64,000 bases of DNA from Acanthosepion lycidas (GCA_963932145.1 OZ010571.1:108285496-108349495); one strand, 5' to 3'. Counted from the first letter of the stretch, positions 45,200 to 56,337 are shown. A program made the numbers and translations. The notes: generated from the sequence alone by a model not told the origin.

Positions 45200-46315
45200 A
45201 TAAGTACAGTTATCAATAGGTTTTCAACACAACAGCCGAGTTGCAATTCCATAATTACGTATGTCACCTTTTAATATTTTTTGGTTTGTAATTTCGAGGT
45301 AAGATTCAATATTTTATTATGCTGGGATCGGTGTATAACGGATAAGGTGTTGAGTTTAGCTTTAAATATCAACACTATATATTTTCTTTATACTAGAATT
45401 CACTCAATACAATACTCGTGGATTATGATCAATAATATGGAATTTGAACTAGACTAATCGATTTCACTTTCTTCCCCAATGATCGTTTCGCTAGCTGCAT
45501 AGCAAACAATGTGGCAGTAATTAGGAACCTTGTTTTGAAGAGTTTAAATCATTAATACCTTTATTTCATTTCCGTGTTATGCATTAGTTAAACTTCTGAG
45601 AATTTGGGAGGATTTTTAAAAAGATCTTGGTAAATTTTTCTCAATACATTTATCGCAAACAGATTTATTTTCCTTGCTTTAAGCAATTACAATCTTAGCA
45701 TTCTAAATGTGTCTGCTAAGATCGAACCTTCGATACTATTTCCGCTGATTCGCTCTCGAAGTGGCCATAACCTAAATGAAATTGTCACACAATACACACG
45801 CTTGTCAGCCAGATCTGTCATTGTGTATCAACTTAGTTGGGAGATTTAAACTTGTCGCGCAGTCATTCGATCAATAATCATACAGACTGATCTTAAGTGC
45901 CTTCGAAATTTGTAAAGTTTAGTTGTACTTCTTCCGCTTGAATGTTGAAATCTTATTTTCGGTGAATTGTCTCGGCGCCACGATGACAGATGAATATCTC
46001 ATCTGAAAGTGTAAATCATATGTTCTCGTCTACTAATATATCTTATATATTCGTGTCATATGAAACGTTTTCTTGCAAAGAAAAGTAATTCGACAGATAT
46101 ACGCAAATCCATACAACTAAACAATGTTAGAGGTGTTCTTCTATGTTTCGAGTCCATTCAGTATGTGGGCGATCATGGCATTCCATAAATTCCGATAATT
46201 TGTTGCTAAACGTATATATTAATAATTAATAGTCTGCGATATGATGAGATTGTTTCATGCCAAATATTCAAAACGGGGTTGATTTTTACAAGGATAGTAA
46301 GACGCATATATAAAC
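45200..46315. other. No recognisable gene or element
   Basis: GTGTATAACGGATAAGGTG near 45331 looks like a tRNA A box, but no B box follows. Otherwise apparently unique sequence. Confidence 0.4.
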
Positions 46316-46323
46316 GTATAGAT

Positions 46324-46341
46324 ATATAGATAGATAGATAG
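46324..46341. repeat. (GATA)n tract, left of LTR-like unit
   Basis: Four GATA-type units stopping at the start of the element. Confidence 0.9.
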
Positions 46342-46577
46342 TGTTGTGGTGTTCTCCCTCTAAGATTCTATGTTAGACTCTTCCACCTACTATAAGATTA
46401 GTAGGAGAGAAGTTTCGGGGAACAGTGCACATTTAACAGTGAATGGATGGAGCGCTAATTCATTCGATACACTCTCACTAGTCGTGTAATGCTCTTCTGG
46501 TGTACTTACTGTTTAATATACGATATATCTGCATACCTAGTTTTTTTTATCACTAAACCATTTACTTGGTCACAACA
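46342..46577. mobile_element. LTR-like unit 1 in GATA array (236 bp)
   Basis: Begins TGTTGTGGTGTTCTCCC and ends TTGGTCACAACA, so the termini are TGTTGTG/CACAACA inverted repeats. Left flank GATAG, right flank GACAG. Closely related to 46619-46866 along its length. No coding capacity. Confidence 0.65.
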
Positions 46578-46580
46578 GAC

Positions 46581-46618
<38 letters not shown>
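46578..46618. repeat. (GATA)n tract between the two LTR-like units
   Basis: GACA followed by nine GATA-type units. No retrotransposon interior is present here. Confidence 0.93.
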
Positions 46619-46866
46619 TGTCGTGGTGTTCTCCCTCTAAGTGTCTATATTAGACTCTTCCACCTACTATAAGATTAGTAGGAGAGAAGATTCGGGGAAC
46701 AGGAACAGTGCAAGGTGAACAGTGAATGGATGGAGCGCTAGTTCATTCGATATACTATATAGTTGTATAATACTCTCCTGGTGTACTTACTGTTTAATAT
46801 ACGATATATCTGCAAACCTAGTTTGTTTGTTTTTTTTTTCACTTAACCATTTACTTGGTCACAACA
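46619..46866. mobile_element. LTR-like unit 2 in GATA array (248 bp)
   Basis: Begins TGTCGTGGTGTTCTCCC and ends TTGGTCACAACA; flanks GATAG and GACAG. Contains the same CACCTACTATAAGATTAG and ACTGTTTAATATACGATA blocks as unit 1, with small insertions such as an extra AGGAAC. Confidence 0.65.
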
Positions 46867-46869
46867 GAC

Positions 46870-46871
<2 letters not shown>

Positions 46872-46937
<66 letters not shown>
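46872..46937. repeat. (TA)n microsatellite
   Basis: About 66 bases of TA directly after the GACAG flank of unit 2. Confidence 0.97.
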
Positions 46938-46939
<2 letters not shown>

Positions 46940-47009
46940 TCTAATAAACAGTAGTTACATTACATTAAAAGTGATGTAATGAATTTACTTATCGTATATA
47001 CATGCTTCT

Positions 47010-47201
47010 TCATTGATGTGCTAATTTCCAACAAGTTAAAAACTGAAGAATTTCATTTGATCGAATATCAGCAAACATATCTCGGGCCTGTTGTTGAACA
47101 TTCGCTGCTGTAAATGGAAAGGTTAGAAACAGGACGCCAAACATGTAGACACCGACTTGAAATTTTATTACAGATGATCCCATTTCTTGATAAGGTAACA
47201 T
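47010..47201 (-). CDS. Candidate secreted short peptide or first coding exon
   Basis: Minus frame with two possible starts (Met1 and Met7). From Met7 it reads MGSSVIKFQ followed by the hydrophobic stretch VGVYMFGVLFLTFPFTAA, a good signal peptide with predicted cleavage after TAA. A mature part of about 30 residues, rich in Q/R/E and with a single Cys (FLTCWKLAHQ), follows and then a stop. I recognise no family. A TATA box and two CRE-like sites lie at suitable positions upstream. There is no paralogue or spliced partner that I can see, and no strong splice donor before the stop. A chance frame is quite possible. Confidence 0.3.
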   Translation of the reverse strand: MLPYQEMGSSVIKFQVGVYMFGVLFLTFPFTAANVQQQARDMFADIRSNEILQFLTCWKLAHQ

Positions 47202-47336
47202 CAGTATCAGTTCAAGGAAAATCCTTAAGTTGTTCCAATCTCAAATGAGATTTCGTTGGCAATTTCTAAATTAATCAGTTCTGAAAATTACAGCGATTAC
47301 AACTTTGCGGCAGAATCTCAATAAAGAATTCTTAAA

Positions 47337-47360
47337 TTATTTATAGAAAGAGACGTCACA
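47337..47360 (-). promoter_or_regulatory. Possible TATA box and CRE-like site
   Basis: On the minus strand GTGACGTC (7 of 8 bases of the cAMP response element) is followed about 7 bases later by CTATAAATA. A start about 30 bases downstream would give a 5' leader of about 110-130 bases to the frame at 47201/47183. Confidence 0.35.
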
Positions 47361-47527
47361 GGGCACACAGAACGCGTATGCAATTAATTGGTAATGCGCG
47401 TAGTGAATTAGTGGACCTAGGATAGGGATATATGTCGCGGGTAAATTAATTGAATTAATTTTGCCTTCGTTCCGGCCCTTTGCAACATTTGCGGTGACCA
47501 TTTCATTGCGATATCCGGAAGCAATTG

Positions 47528-47535
47528 GACGTCAC
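47528..47535 (-). promoter_or_regulatory. Second CRE-like site
   Basis: GTGACGTC again on the minus strand, 175 bases upstream of the first, in a GC-richer stretch. Confidence 0.3.
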
Positions 47536-47539
47536 TTTG

Positions 47540-48335
47540 TGGGATAGAAGCTCATTAAAAATTAGTTTTAGTTGATAAAAACATTTTCGAATATCACAAA
47601 GGAAAAGTGCATTACAGAAGACGATAAATATAACAAATTAAATTAGTGTAAGTATTCGAGTTATATTATGTATGGAGCTTCTTAAATGATAATATGAACC
47701 GTTCCCTTAAAAGGAAATAGTTGTCGTTCATTGATCGTGTAGCCAGTGCTACTTTTGTTTGAAATTTATAAAATCTTTCTATTAAAATAACTGTGTTGGC
47801 AATTTTCTTTTCGATAGTTCTGTTATTAGTTTTTCAGTAATTATTTTTGGTGGGGGAGGATGCTTTCTTTTTAAAATTATCTATGAAGTAGTGTGGAATG
47901 TCAGCATCTTGAAGATATCATGACTTTTTCTTTGATAGCTACAGCTGCTGTTGTTGAACTTTCTCAGGTTTTTGTTATTTGGTAAATTTATTTTTGTTTA
48001 CGTAGCGTCAGTTCACAACGTTCTAAGCAGAATGATCCTCGATAAGAACTACAGGCTTAGTTTACTCGAAGCCATTTTAACCACTGATAAGAGAAAGCAA
48101 TTGTCAACGACATATTAGATATTCATATGGTAATCTCGATCTGATGGGGCAATTTAAGAACATGACTCGAGTTTTTAGGCTAATGTTTTGTAACAATTTT
48201 CATCGTTGAACGTAACTACTGCTAGCACAACATATTCAATTTTCAATTTCCTTATCTTTTAAACTATGTCACCCCCCCACCCATCATATTCAGTACGTTG
48301 GCCTCGAGAGGCAAAGCAAAAATGCACGACATTGT
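47540..48335. other. No recognisable gene or element
   Basis: Apparently unique sequence; no supported features. Confidence 0.4.
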
Positions 48336-48339
48336 ATAG

Positions 48340-49830
48340 GAAAAGATTAAATAGATTTAATTTCCTCCTTGTCGTACTCTTGATGAGATTTGGCATATTT
48401 CCGTAATGAAGTCCTTACCAGATATGTATGATTTTGTATAGTTCCTCTATCTAGACATTCAGCTGAGTCAGAGTTTGGAAGCTGGTTTCTCATCGATGTC
48501 AAGAGAAAGTCTCTACTGGTGTGGTAATATATTGCTGTAAGTTCGACATAGTACTTGTACAATTTTGTATTAGAGACATATGCAATTTCCTGGAGTTATT
48601 TGATTAAATATATTTCATAATTTCCTCATTACACCCTTTACCAAAACGAAAATAAAATTGAGTTGTGTGGAGTTGCCTTTCATCAAAGTGTGAGATCCTA
48701 GTTAATATAATGTTTATTATTACTTTGACAAGAATGTTCCAAATTGAGATCCGTCTTTACGCGTGTGAGTCTTGTGGACTAACTTTTTGTTTCCATAGTG
48801 CACGAAATTCCTCATTTTTTGTATGGTTCTCAAAGAACACATTCTTCATGCAATTGAGTAACTTACTAGTGAATTCGGGGAGAAGTTCACCTATTTTCAA
48901 AAGTTTAGTCCCAATGTCAAGTGAAGATTTATTATTCTTCATTTTTTTGTATATCTTTTTTAAAATTCTCATCACTAGGTTCATTATTGTTTACCTTTAG
49001 AGACAGATTGTGTAATGATCGTATGTATATTTGTGTATATACTATTTTCTCGAGCATCTTCAATTTAGTGTGGTCCAGGTTGAAATGTGACTCAAAATGT
49101 TTTTGTTTTTTTAAGTCAGAATATTTCATCTGTGTGTTTTTTTTTCTTTTACTATTACATGATGCCATCGTGATTTTTGGCTTTTGTTCTCGTTACAACA
49201 AATTGTCTATGATATTTAACTTCCGTAATTTGCTTCTAAATTCCGGAGATAATGTCCAATTCCAAATGTTTCTCATCATCTTCAAAAACAGCAAATCAAA
49301 CCAGAAGAAATCGCGAGAGAAACGAACAATTTGAAATTTGAGTATGTGTTATTATTTGATCTTCGGAAATATTGTTGTCATTGTCTTCTGTAAGTAAAGA
49401 ATTTTCACTTAGTTCATTTTACTTTCTACGTGCAGTATTCTTCAGGGCGTGTCTGGTCATAGTTTCTGCACAGCTTCCCATCCTTTGCATCTCTAGGCAA
49501 TATTTGTCTTTTTTGCTATCTTACCTACTCGCTCTTTTGCTATCCATTTACGGTAGATTGTTTCATATGTTACTTACTCTTTTCTACATTGATCATGCAT
49601 TTAATATATTCTGTGAGTGTCAAATTTACCAAGCACACATTCTTTCCAGAAATTCCATCTTCCATGTGAAATGTGTTTTGATATTTCTTATTTTTTTCTC
49701 GTTGTTCACATTTTCTGCCTCTATCCAGTGTCCTTCCGTAGAGTCTTAACTCCGTGGTCTCAAGTCTCCACTTCAAATGTGAAGAAATGTAAAGCATTTG
49801 CTGCCACTTGGAAGAACTGATGTTACATAT
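48340..49830 (-). other. Region of overlapping minus-strand frames, unassigned
   Basis: Several K/E/N-rich minus frames of 70-78 codons follow each other (49570-49797, 48932-49168, 48757-48984, 48347-48562), with matching frames on the plus strand. Short blocks such as HMEDGISGKNVCLVNLTLTE and FTSKLLNCMKNVFFENH hint at a decayed protein gene or DNA transposon, but no catalytic or zinc-binding pattern is complete. I cannot name a family. Confidence 0.2.
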
Positions 49831-49834
49831 ACGT

Positions 49835-50685
49835 TTAGAACTTATTACTTTATCCCTAAGTAATTTTTCTTAATACGTTTTAGTTAGTTTTGGTAATTCC
49901 TGTCGTTGTTTTCTTTTATGTCAGTCACTACAAACTTCAAAATAATTATAAATTAATTGTTTAACGAACAGATTTAGCAAACGGACGTACAGTTTTGAAT
50001 AAGTCAATGCGAATAATTCTGGATGCGTATACTATTTTTGGACGATATGCATTAGTTCTTTATGTTTTTAGAAACCTATAATTAAGGCCAGAGATTTTAT
50101 TATACATTTCATACTTAATATTTGTTTTACGGTGGGTATTAATGGGTTAATTAGCCACAAGGGAAACACATTATCATATTTTTATTATGCAACATTATTC
50201 GTTTAATATTATATACAATGAAATGTAAGTAGATCGTGGAAATTGTTTTCTGAAAATCACGCCTTTTTTTAAATTACTTTCGTTTACATTCACTCCTATT
50301 TGAAACAAAACAATAAATAATGAAAAAGAATAACGCTTAAAAAATCTTAAAGAAAAACTATCTCTCTGAATTTTTGGAATATGAGTAATCATTATTGAAA
50401 TTATTTACAGCCGGACTAATTTCCTCATTTTTGTTCTTATTTCCATAACGTTAACCTGAATTTGGTGCCATATCAATTACAAGTTCAATGCCTGGATTGA
50501 TTAGTACAGATTCAGCTTCATTGAAACAATACTAGCAATAAGTAAGCTGTGCGGAAAAGGAACAAAACGAAAAATCCTTTGAAATGGATAGCAGCACGAG
50601 AAAGTTCTCTCACACTAGACTAAGTAAAAGGTGATGTTTGAAAATTCCGTGAAGGTCACAGGAATCGACAGACATTTAAAGAAGC
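49835..50685. other. No recognisable gene or element
   Basis: AT-rich, no supported motif. Confidence 0.4.
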
Positions 50686-50689
50686 CCGT

Positions 50690-50800
50690 TGACCAGAACG
50701 GCCGAAACGTTGTGATAATAACCACAAAGATAAGGACTTTGACCCAGAAGTAAATAATAAGAAGAAAAAATATAATGAGTGAAGACACTGGCACTTTTGA
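50690..50800 (+). repeat. Penelope-like 3' end fragment
   Basis: GACCAGAACGGCCGAAACGT, then ATAATAACCACAAAGATAAGG, resembles in opposite orientation the CGGCCGTT..TTCGGC and CATCTTTGTCGCC blocks at 7060-7140. No coding part is attached. Confidence 0.35.
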
Positions 50801-50984
50801 ATTATTTGAAAAATAATTACAATTTTTTTTCAATCGTGATAAATTAAAAAAAAAAAATTATGAAAGGCCCTATATGATTTCTAATAATTAATGAATGATG
50901 ACTCTCATGATGTGAAAGTCCCCTTTTCTTCCCGTGTCCTTTTTTCACTATAGTGAATTTAATGAGACTGTATTATATCATTAG

Positions 50985-51410
50985 TCCTAGGTATGACGAT
51001 GAACTAAATCGGGCAGCAAGGCCACTTATCGGGATATTGGAGGTTCTGAGGAACGTAGAACCACCACTAAATTGCTTTTGTTCCTAGGTCCACCCAGACC
51101 CAGAATGGCAGAACCTGTTAGGGTCCCAGTTATTGGCAAATACTGAACCCCCAAATTATCAGCAAAACTCTATGAAAGTATAAAAATACATTTTTATAGT
51201 AAAAATACCAATAATACATTTTTTGTAAAAACTAGCAACAATTCCTAAATTAGCAACAATAGATTTTAATGCAGCATAGCCAGCAATACATTCTCTCTGT
51301 AGTTGAAGACACACAATTGCGTTCAAAAGATATTTAGTTGAAGCCATAACTTCAAATTATTTACGTTTCGGCATTAAATTACCCAAAGAGGTCGATATTG
51401 CCGTTAAAAA
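50985..51410. repeat. Dispersed repeat, copy 2
   Basis: Partner of 44812-45190. Shares TATGACGATGAACTAAATC, GGCAGCAAGGCC, GGGTCCCAGTTATTGG and GCATTAAATTACCC. Confidence 0.65.
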
Positions 51411-51414
51411 AAAA

Positions 51415-51990
51415 AAATCAACCAAAAAATCTTAGATCATCAGAAATGTTATTATCGTTAAACAGAAAAACCCTTAAGAGTGCAAAGCCATCTGCGTAAA
51501 TGTCGATATTCTTGTTCAATCAGAACACAAAATTATTGAGAATTTTACTAAGTACCACGTATTTCCCCGGACGTGGGAAATGAGGAAAATCGATGAGATA
51601 ATTTTTTGAACTACGGTGCGAATTATGGAACAAAAATCTTGTGAAATGTCGAAGGCGCTGACCTGAAACAATGTAGAATCATATCTCTAGCGCGGTAAAT
51701 ACGCCACTCGCAAAGCAAAAAAAAAAATCATGGGCAAATGTCAAAACTAAAAAAAAGAAACTGCTGAAAAACAGGCATAAAAACTGACCATTGACAACGA
51801 GTACAAATCCACAAACTACAATCCTTCTAGGCAAATATTGCGTGGATAGACGAAAACAAAATAGCGTGTTTTGTCAATCCGCCTTAAGGATTTGTTTATA
51901 GACGATGAAATAAACTTGATAATACAAAAGGAAAATCAAAATTGTGATAATCATAAAATTTAATTACAACCACCTACGTTTTATAGAGAT
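51415..51990. other. No recognisable gene or element
   Basis: AT-rich, nothing supported. Confidence 0.4.
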
Positions 51991-51993
51991 GTA

Positions 51994-52211
51994 TTGGGTT
52001 GGTGCATAATTATCAGGCGTTTCTTAACAATATCTATTATGAAAAAAAGAAACAATTCAACAATAACTTTTTTTAAGTATGATTTTCGACACGCATTTTT
52101 ATAAACTGAAAAATAAAATAATATTTTTCTTAAAAAAATTAAAAAGAAACAGCAATTTTTTTTTAACAAATAACTCGCCTACAAATCGTCTGATAATTAT
52201 GCACCAACCAA
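51994..52211. mobile_element. Mariner-type MITE with TTGGGTTGG ends (218 bp)
   Basis: Left end TTGGGTTGGTGCATAATTAT, right end ATAATTATGCACCAACCAA; the inverted repeat extends to about 26 bases (TCAGGCG against CGTCTGA). TA on both sides. The AT-rich interior is not palindromic and has no coding motif. A different family from the TTAGGTTGG MITEs. Confidence 0.9.
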
Positions 52212-52439
52212 TATATGCAACTGTAGTTAGTAATTATAGAATTTTAACTTGACACTGAATGGTGGATATATTTTTAAAATGGCACATGGTTATAGAAAGT
52301 GCTTAATTTTAGAATAGCCGACATGCATGTGGATAGAGAACGAAGGCGAAAGAGATTTGTGTTTCCCATCGAATTTATTTAGTTTATATGGAGAGATGAT
52401 CCGAGGAGATCTAGGAAATATTATTTACACTGTTTTTAC

Positions 52440-52560
52440 TATTACTATTCGAATTATGTTGTTATCACAATGTCTTGGCCGTTCGGTCCTGTGGGCTTTC
52501 TCAGGTGTATATCGAATTCTGTATAGGAAATTCTGAACTGAACCCTTTATTTAATCTCCG
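52440..52560 (-). repeat. Penelope-like 3' end fragment
   Basis: TTGGCCGTTCGGTCC, CTTTCTCAGGTG and ACTGAACCCTTTATTTAATC parallel CGGCCGTTGTACGCTTCGGC, CTTCTTCAGGTGG and ACTAAACCCTTTATTTCGC at 7106-7170. Confidence 0.4.
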
Positions 52561-52619
52561 TGGTTAGAAAGTTCTCGTTTTACTGCTTATGCGTAGGGAT
52601 TTTATTTAGTACTGATAAT

Positions 52620-53110
52620 ATCAGGTATAATAATCATGACATATGTTGCAAGGATGACACAATGTTGATGGCAGACTCAAGGAAAACTAGAAGAACTCTT
52701 ATATATGGAAGTAAATAAAAGTAAGAAGAATAAAAACTATTAACTGTAGTAAGGCAATATATAAAAGTAAAATAGACAACTCAAGCTGTGAGCTACGTAT
52801 CGGAGGCTTTCAATCATTCAAGTAGAAACATTTAACTATTTCTGTAGACTAGAAACAGAAGTGAGAAAATGTTACAGAACAAATCAGAATTGAAAAAGGT
52901 ATCTTTCAAAAACTAAACAAAGTATTAGGAGAAAGGAAATTTAATTAAAGAGGAGGAAACATCGTTAAGCTTCTCTGTAATATTTATCTCTTACGTGGTA
53001 GTAAATGTTGGCTCTTTTCTTCACAGATTAATAAGAAACATGAAACGGCATAGATGTAATTATACAGACAGATGCTACGGATAGAACATATGAACAATAG
53101 GGAAATTTGA
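52620..53110 (+). pseudogene. LINE family RT-A, copy G
   Basis: A decayed DDTMLMADS core (GATGACACAATGTTGATGGC) is followed by FKKLNKVLGERK, YLLRGSKCWLFSSQINKK and LYRQMLRIEHMN, matching LNKVLRNRK, LLYGSECWTISSQMKK and YRRMLRI of the family. Frames are broken throughout. Confidence 0.65.
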
Positions 53111-53130
53111 AGTAAAGTAAGAACTAAGCG

Positions 53131-53132
<2 letters not shown>

Positions 53133-53190
<58 letters not shown>
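53133..53190. repeat. (AC)n(AT)n microsatellite
   Basis: CA units then TA units, abutting the dispersed repeat at 53191. Confidence 0.97.
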
Positions 53191-53195
<5 letters not shown>

Positions 53196-53386
53196 AGTTA
53201 TAAGGAACTTGGTAAACCGAATTGGTAAATCCAAAGAGGATGAAATCCTGAGAGCTCAATGTTAGGACAGAGCTAATATGTAATGAAAAACAAATCACTT
53301 TAATGTACCATTACGATAATTTATTTCACCTAAATCCTTTTTTAAGGATTCAGGATCATCAGGTAAACCTTCCAACAACGAAATGA
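53191..53386. repeat. TA-edged dispersed repeat, copy 1
   Basis: Shares GAACTTGGTAAACCG, GAGGATGAAATCCTGAGAGC, ACCATTAC and CTTCCAACAACGAAATGA with the complement of 59431-59610. The end facing the (TA)n array is the same in all three copies. Confidence 0.85.
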
Positions 53387-53395
53387 GAAAAAAAT

Positions 53396-53400
53396 TTATT

Positions 53401-53433
<33 letters not shown>

Positions 53434-53459
53434 ATATATTTATGAGAAAAAAATTTATT

Positions 53460-53490
<31 letters not shown>

Positions 53491-53503
53491 ATATTTATAA
53501 ATT

Positions 53504-53575
<72 letters not shown>
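53396..53575. repeat. Compound TA/TTTA array with a duplicated leader
   Basis: ATGAGAAAAAAATTTATTTA followed by TA units occurs twice (near 53384 and 53441), then a long pure TA array. Confidence 0.95.
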
Positions 53576-53578
<3 letters not shown>

Positions 53579-53856
53579 GTGTGTTTGTGTGCATACACAC
53601 AGTCAGAAATAGTTGTAATATCGGAAACACGTAATGGCGAAAGAATAAATAAGAATAACACAACATACTGAAGGCAATGGAAAATAGGACTAGCGTTTCT
53701 TCACTGCTTTGATTGAAGTAGGGGTGTTTGTGGAATGTCGGTTTTTTGGAGTCGTGTAAGTTTGGGTTGGGGTTTTTGTCTGGCTACAATGGCAAATCCT
53801 AATAGACTCTCTGCTAAAACTCTAACTGATTGATGTTGTAGTTATAGATATCTACA

Positions 53857-53860
53857 CACC

Positions 53861-53938
<78 letters not shown>
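53857..53938. repeat. (CA)n(TA)n microsatellite
   Basis: CA units then about 65 bases of TA. Confidence 0.97.
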
Positions 53939-53939
<1 letters not shown>

Positions 53940-54960
53940 CTTTAAGGAAAATGATTATATTTTTATTATTAAAATAGATACAAAAGTATCTCGTTTAAGA
54001 AAAAGATTTTGGGCCTCTTCGGTCGACACTTCCTCAGAAACAGAATCGTCGGCAATATAAAACAGATATGCTGATAAGAAAAAATATTATCAACAAGTGG
54101 TATTAGAAAATCAATTACCTAATAGTCATTTAAGTGGAGCGGAGAAGAAAAAATATTACTATATATGTTCATAGTCAGGAGTTTCCCCGAATAGGGCCAA
54201 CTTATATTTCATCTTCCGTTGTCTACACAGGGCAGGACGTTGCATATTAATAATAATAGACTCCAAGATGACTAAGTGGAGTCTCGTCCAAACCCTGTGT
54301 ATAACAGAAAAAAGTCAGGAGAATAATTCGTCCTGCAAACGACAGAATTTAATAGTTGTTCACCAATCGCAGACACATGAGTTTGCGAAAACCCGGATGT
54401 AATAGTCTCGTGTCTTCGCACCTTGCCCGGAACATGCTGAGTGATCCTTACCTCTAACCGTTGGATGGTCTTGCCCACATTGTCGATCTCACATCGACAT
54501 TTATATAACTAAACTTTGTTGATTGGTAGGCAAGACATCCTTACAGAGAGCGGTGGAGGTGCGCTTTTTTGTAGTAAATATACTTCGGACATTAACAGCA
54601 TAGAAACACCGTTTAACTGAATTAGCGATTCTGTCTGCATATGTTTGACTCCCAGGACCAATCCACGAGAGTCTCAAATAAGCAGGACACTTAGAGGGGC
54701 CATATCTCTTAGACTCATTGAACTTATTGATCTTTTGTTCAATGGTAGCTGTCAACACACATTCAGGGTAACCATTCATCAATAAAAGTTGTTTGATTTT
54801 CTTCAGCACAGCGTCGAGTCTGCATTCAGAGCACAACATCAATGCACGATGAGTAAGGGTCCTAATAAGATTAATAAGATATATACGTAAAATGACGACC
54901 AATGACATTGCTTCTGGGTTCTTCAAATTGGACACTTTCTAAAAATGATAGCACCACTGC
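53940..54960 (-). pseudogene. Penelope-like element, C-terminal part and 3' end
   Basis: An open frame of 144 codons (54501-54935) contains LIRTLTHRALMLCSE, LKKIKQLLLMNGYPE and CPAYLRLSWIGPGSQ, the connector between RT and endonuclease. After a one-base frame change, 54272-54478 gives KCRCEIDNVGKTIQRLEVRI with THVSAIGEQLL. That fits a GIY-YIG domain in which the second motif reads NVG instead of YVG/YIG. The downstream 3' part includes GAGGAAGTGTCGACCGAAGA. The RT core is absent. Confidence 0.7.
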
Positions 54961-55154
54961 TGCCATTTGATTTGCTTGGAATGGATCATTGAACATCTGA
55001 AAATTGTTTTAGTCGTTTCGATAGAAATTAACAAAAACGCGCCACAACAGAAAGCAGATAACATTTGAGATGTTGAATTGGAAAATCGCTGCACTGTTGA
55101 AAAGGGTAAAAAGTGGTTAGTATTATATAAAGCACAGACAATCTTTGTTAAATG

Positions 55155-55156
<2 letters not shown>

Positions 55157-55206
<50 letters not shown>
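55157..55206. repeat. (GATA)n microsatellite
   Basis: About 12 perfect GATA units. No LTR-like element interrupts this array. Confidence 0.97.
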
Positions 55207-55582
55207 GAAATGCTCAGATTTATCCTCAGATTCGGAGTTTAGCAGATATATATCCACATGAAGGGTAAAATAAATCTTTTGAACTGATATCACATACATT
55301 TAAAATAGGTTGCATAAAAACGTAATTATTGGCATCAACTAAATGTTAAATTTGTTCCATCTTAAAAGCTTGATAACTTCATATGATCTCATCTGAAATT
55401 GTATGATGAGGAAAAGTCACAGAAGTCACGGAAGTTAAATCATTAAACTTTATATTTATTAATTCATTTTTAATGTTCTATTCATTTTAATATTGAGCAA
55501 TTCATTCACGAAGATGTGCCTGCCTGAAATGATTTATCCTTTAGTAATTTATGCATGCTATCATAACACAGGTATGGCCATA

Positions 55583-56333
55583 TACAGAGTGCGATGGGTG
55601 AATTGTCACCATTTTATTTTTTCTAATTTCGCGCATGCGTGTTATTTAATTTTGTCAACTTTACAGTATAGCTGGGTTTGAATCAGAAGCTCCAATATGA
55701 ATAGTTTAGAGTGCTTAGGTGTCAATGTGAGTAATGCGCAGAGGATTCTAAAAGAGTTGGATGCGTCTAATGGTGATTACGAAGGTGTTTGGGATAATAA
55801 CTAGTGATGGCGAGGTTTACTGCTATTCATTTTCCCACAGGACTTTAGAACCAACACGAGATAATGCTGCCCTGTGTCAAGAGACTTGCTGCTGGAAGAC
55901 CCTATGTTTTACAACAGCACTGTGCACCATGCGAGACAAGCAAGAGAATCCAGTCATTGCTCTTAGACAATTTCTGTTATCACAACAGCTCTTACATCGG
56001 GTCACCTAACAGAATGCAACCTACTTGATTATTATGTGGGGAGCACAGTTGAGAGAGGGAACAACAAAATTCTTTATAATATCAAAGATGAACTGAAAGC
56101 AAGGATTATGGCAGCATTCACAAGTTTAACAAAGGAGACCAGCCAGAAGAGTTGCAGGAGATTCCGAAGGCATCTAAAGGCTGTGCTTGAAGGTAATGGC
56201 GTTCTTATGGAATAACTTTACTCTGCAGTATTTCAAGATATTTTACAGTAATTTTGGCAAATATACCTGTTAAAATGAGATGTCAGTGTTATTTTCATTT
56301 TGGTGTAATTTAGACAACTATTTATCCACTGCA

Positions 56334-56337
<4 letters not shown>
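55583..56337 (+). mobile_element. Internally deleted mariner-like transposon with decayed transposase
   Basis: Ends are inverted repeats: AGAGTGCGATGGGTGAATTG at the left, complement of GGTGCAGTGGATAAATAG at the right, with TA outside. Inside, plus frames give VFGIITSDGEV, KRLAAGRPYVLQQHCAPCET and, without an ATG, LLDYYVGSTVERGNNK, IKDELKARIMAAFTSLTKET and CRRFRRHLKAVLEGNGVL before a stop at about 56213. The order matches the catalytic and C-terminal parts of a mariner/Tc1 transposase of the DYYVWG type. The N-terminal DNA-binding part is deleted. Confidence 0.8.

Noticed and set aside
48665..49334. Plus-strand frames rich in F/L/S (111 and 137 codons) as membrane proteins
   Set aside because: They mirror A-rich minus-strand sequence. 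No charged-loop pattern, start context or family motif supports them.
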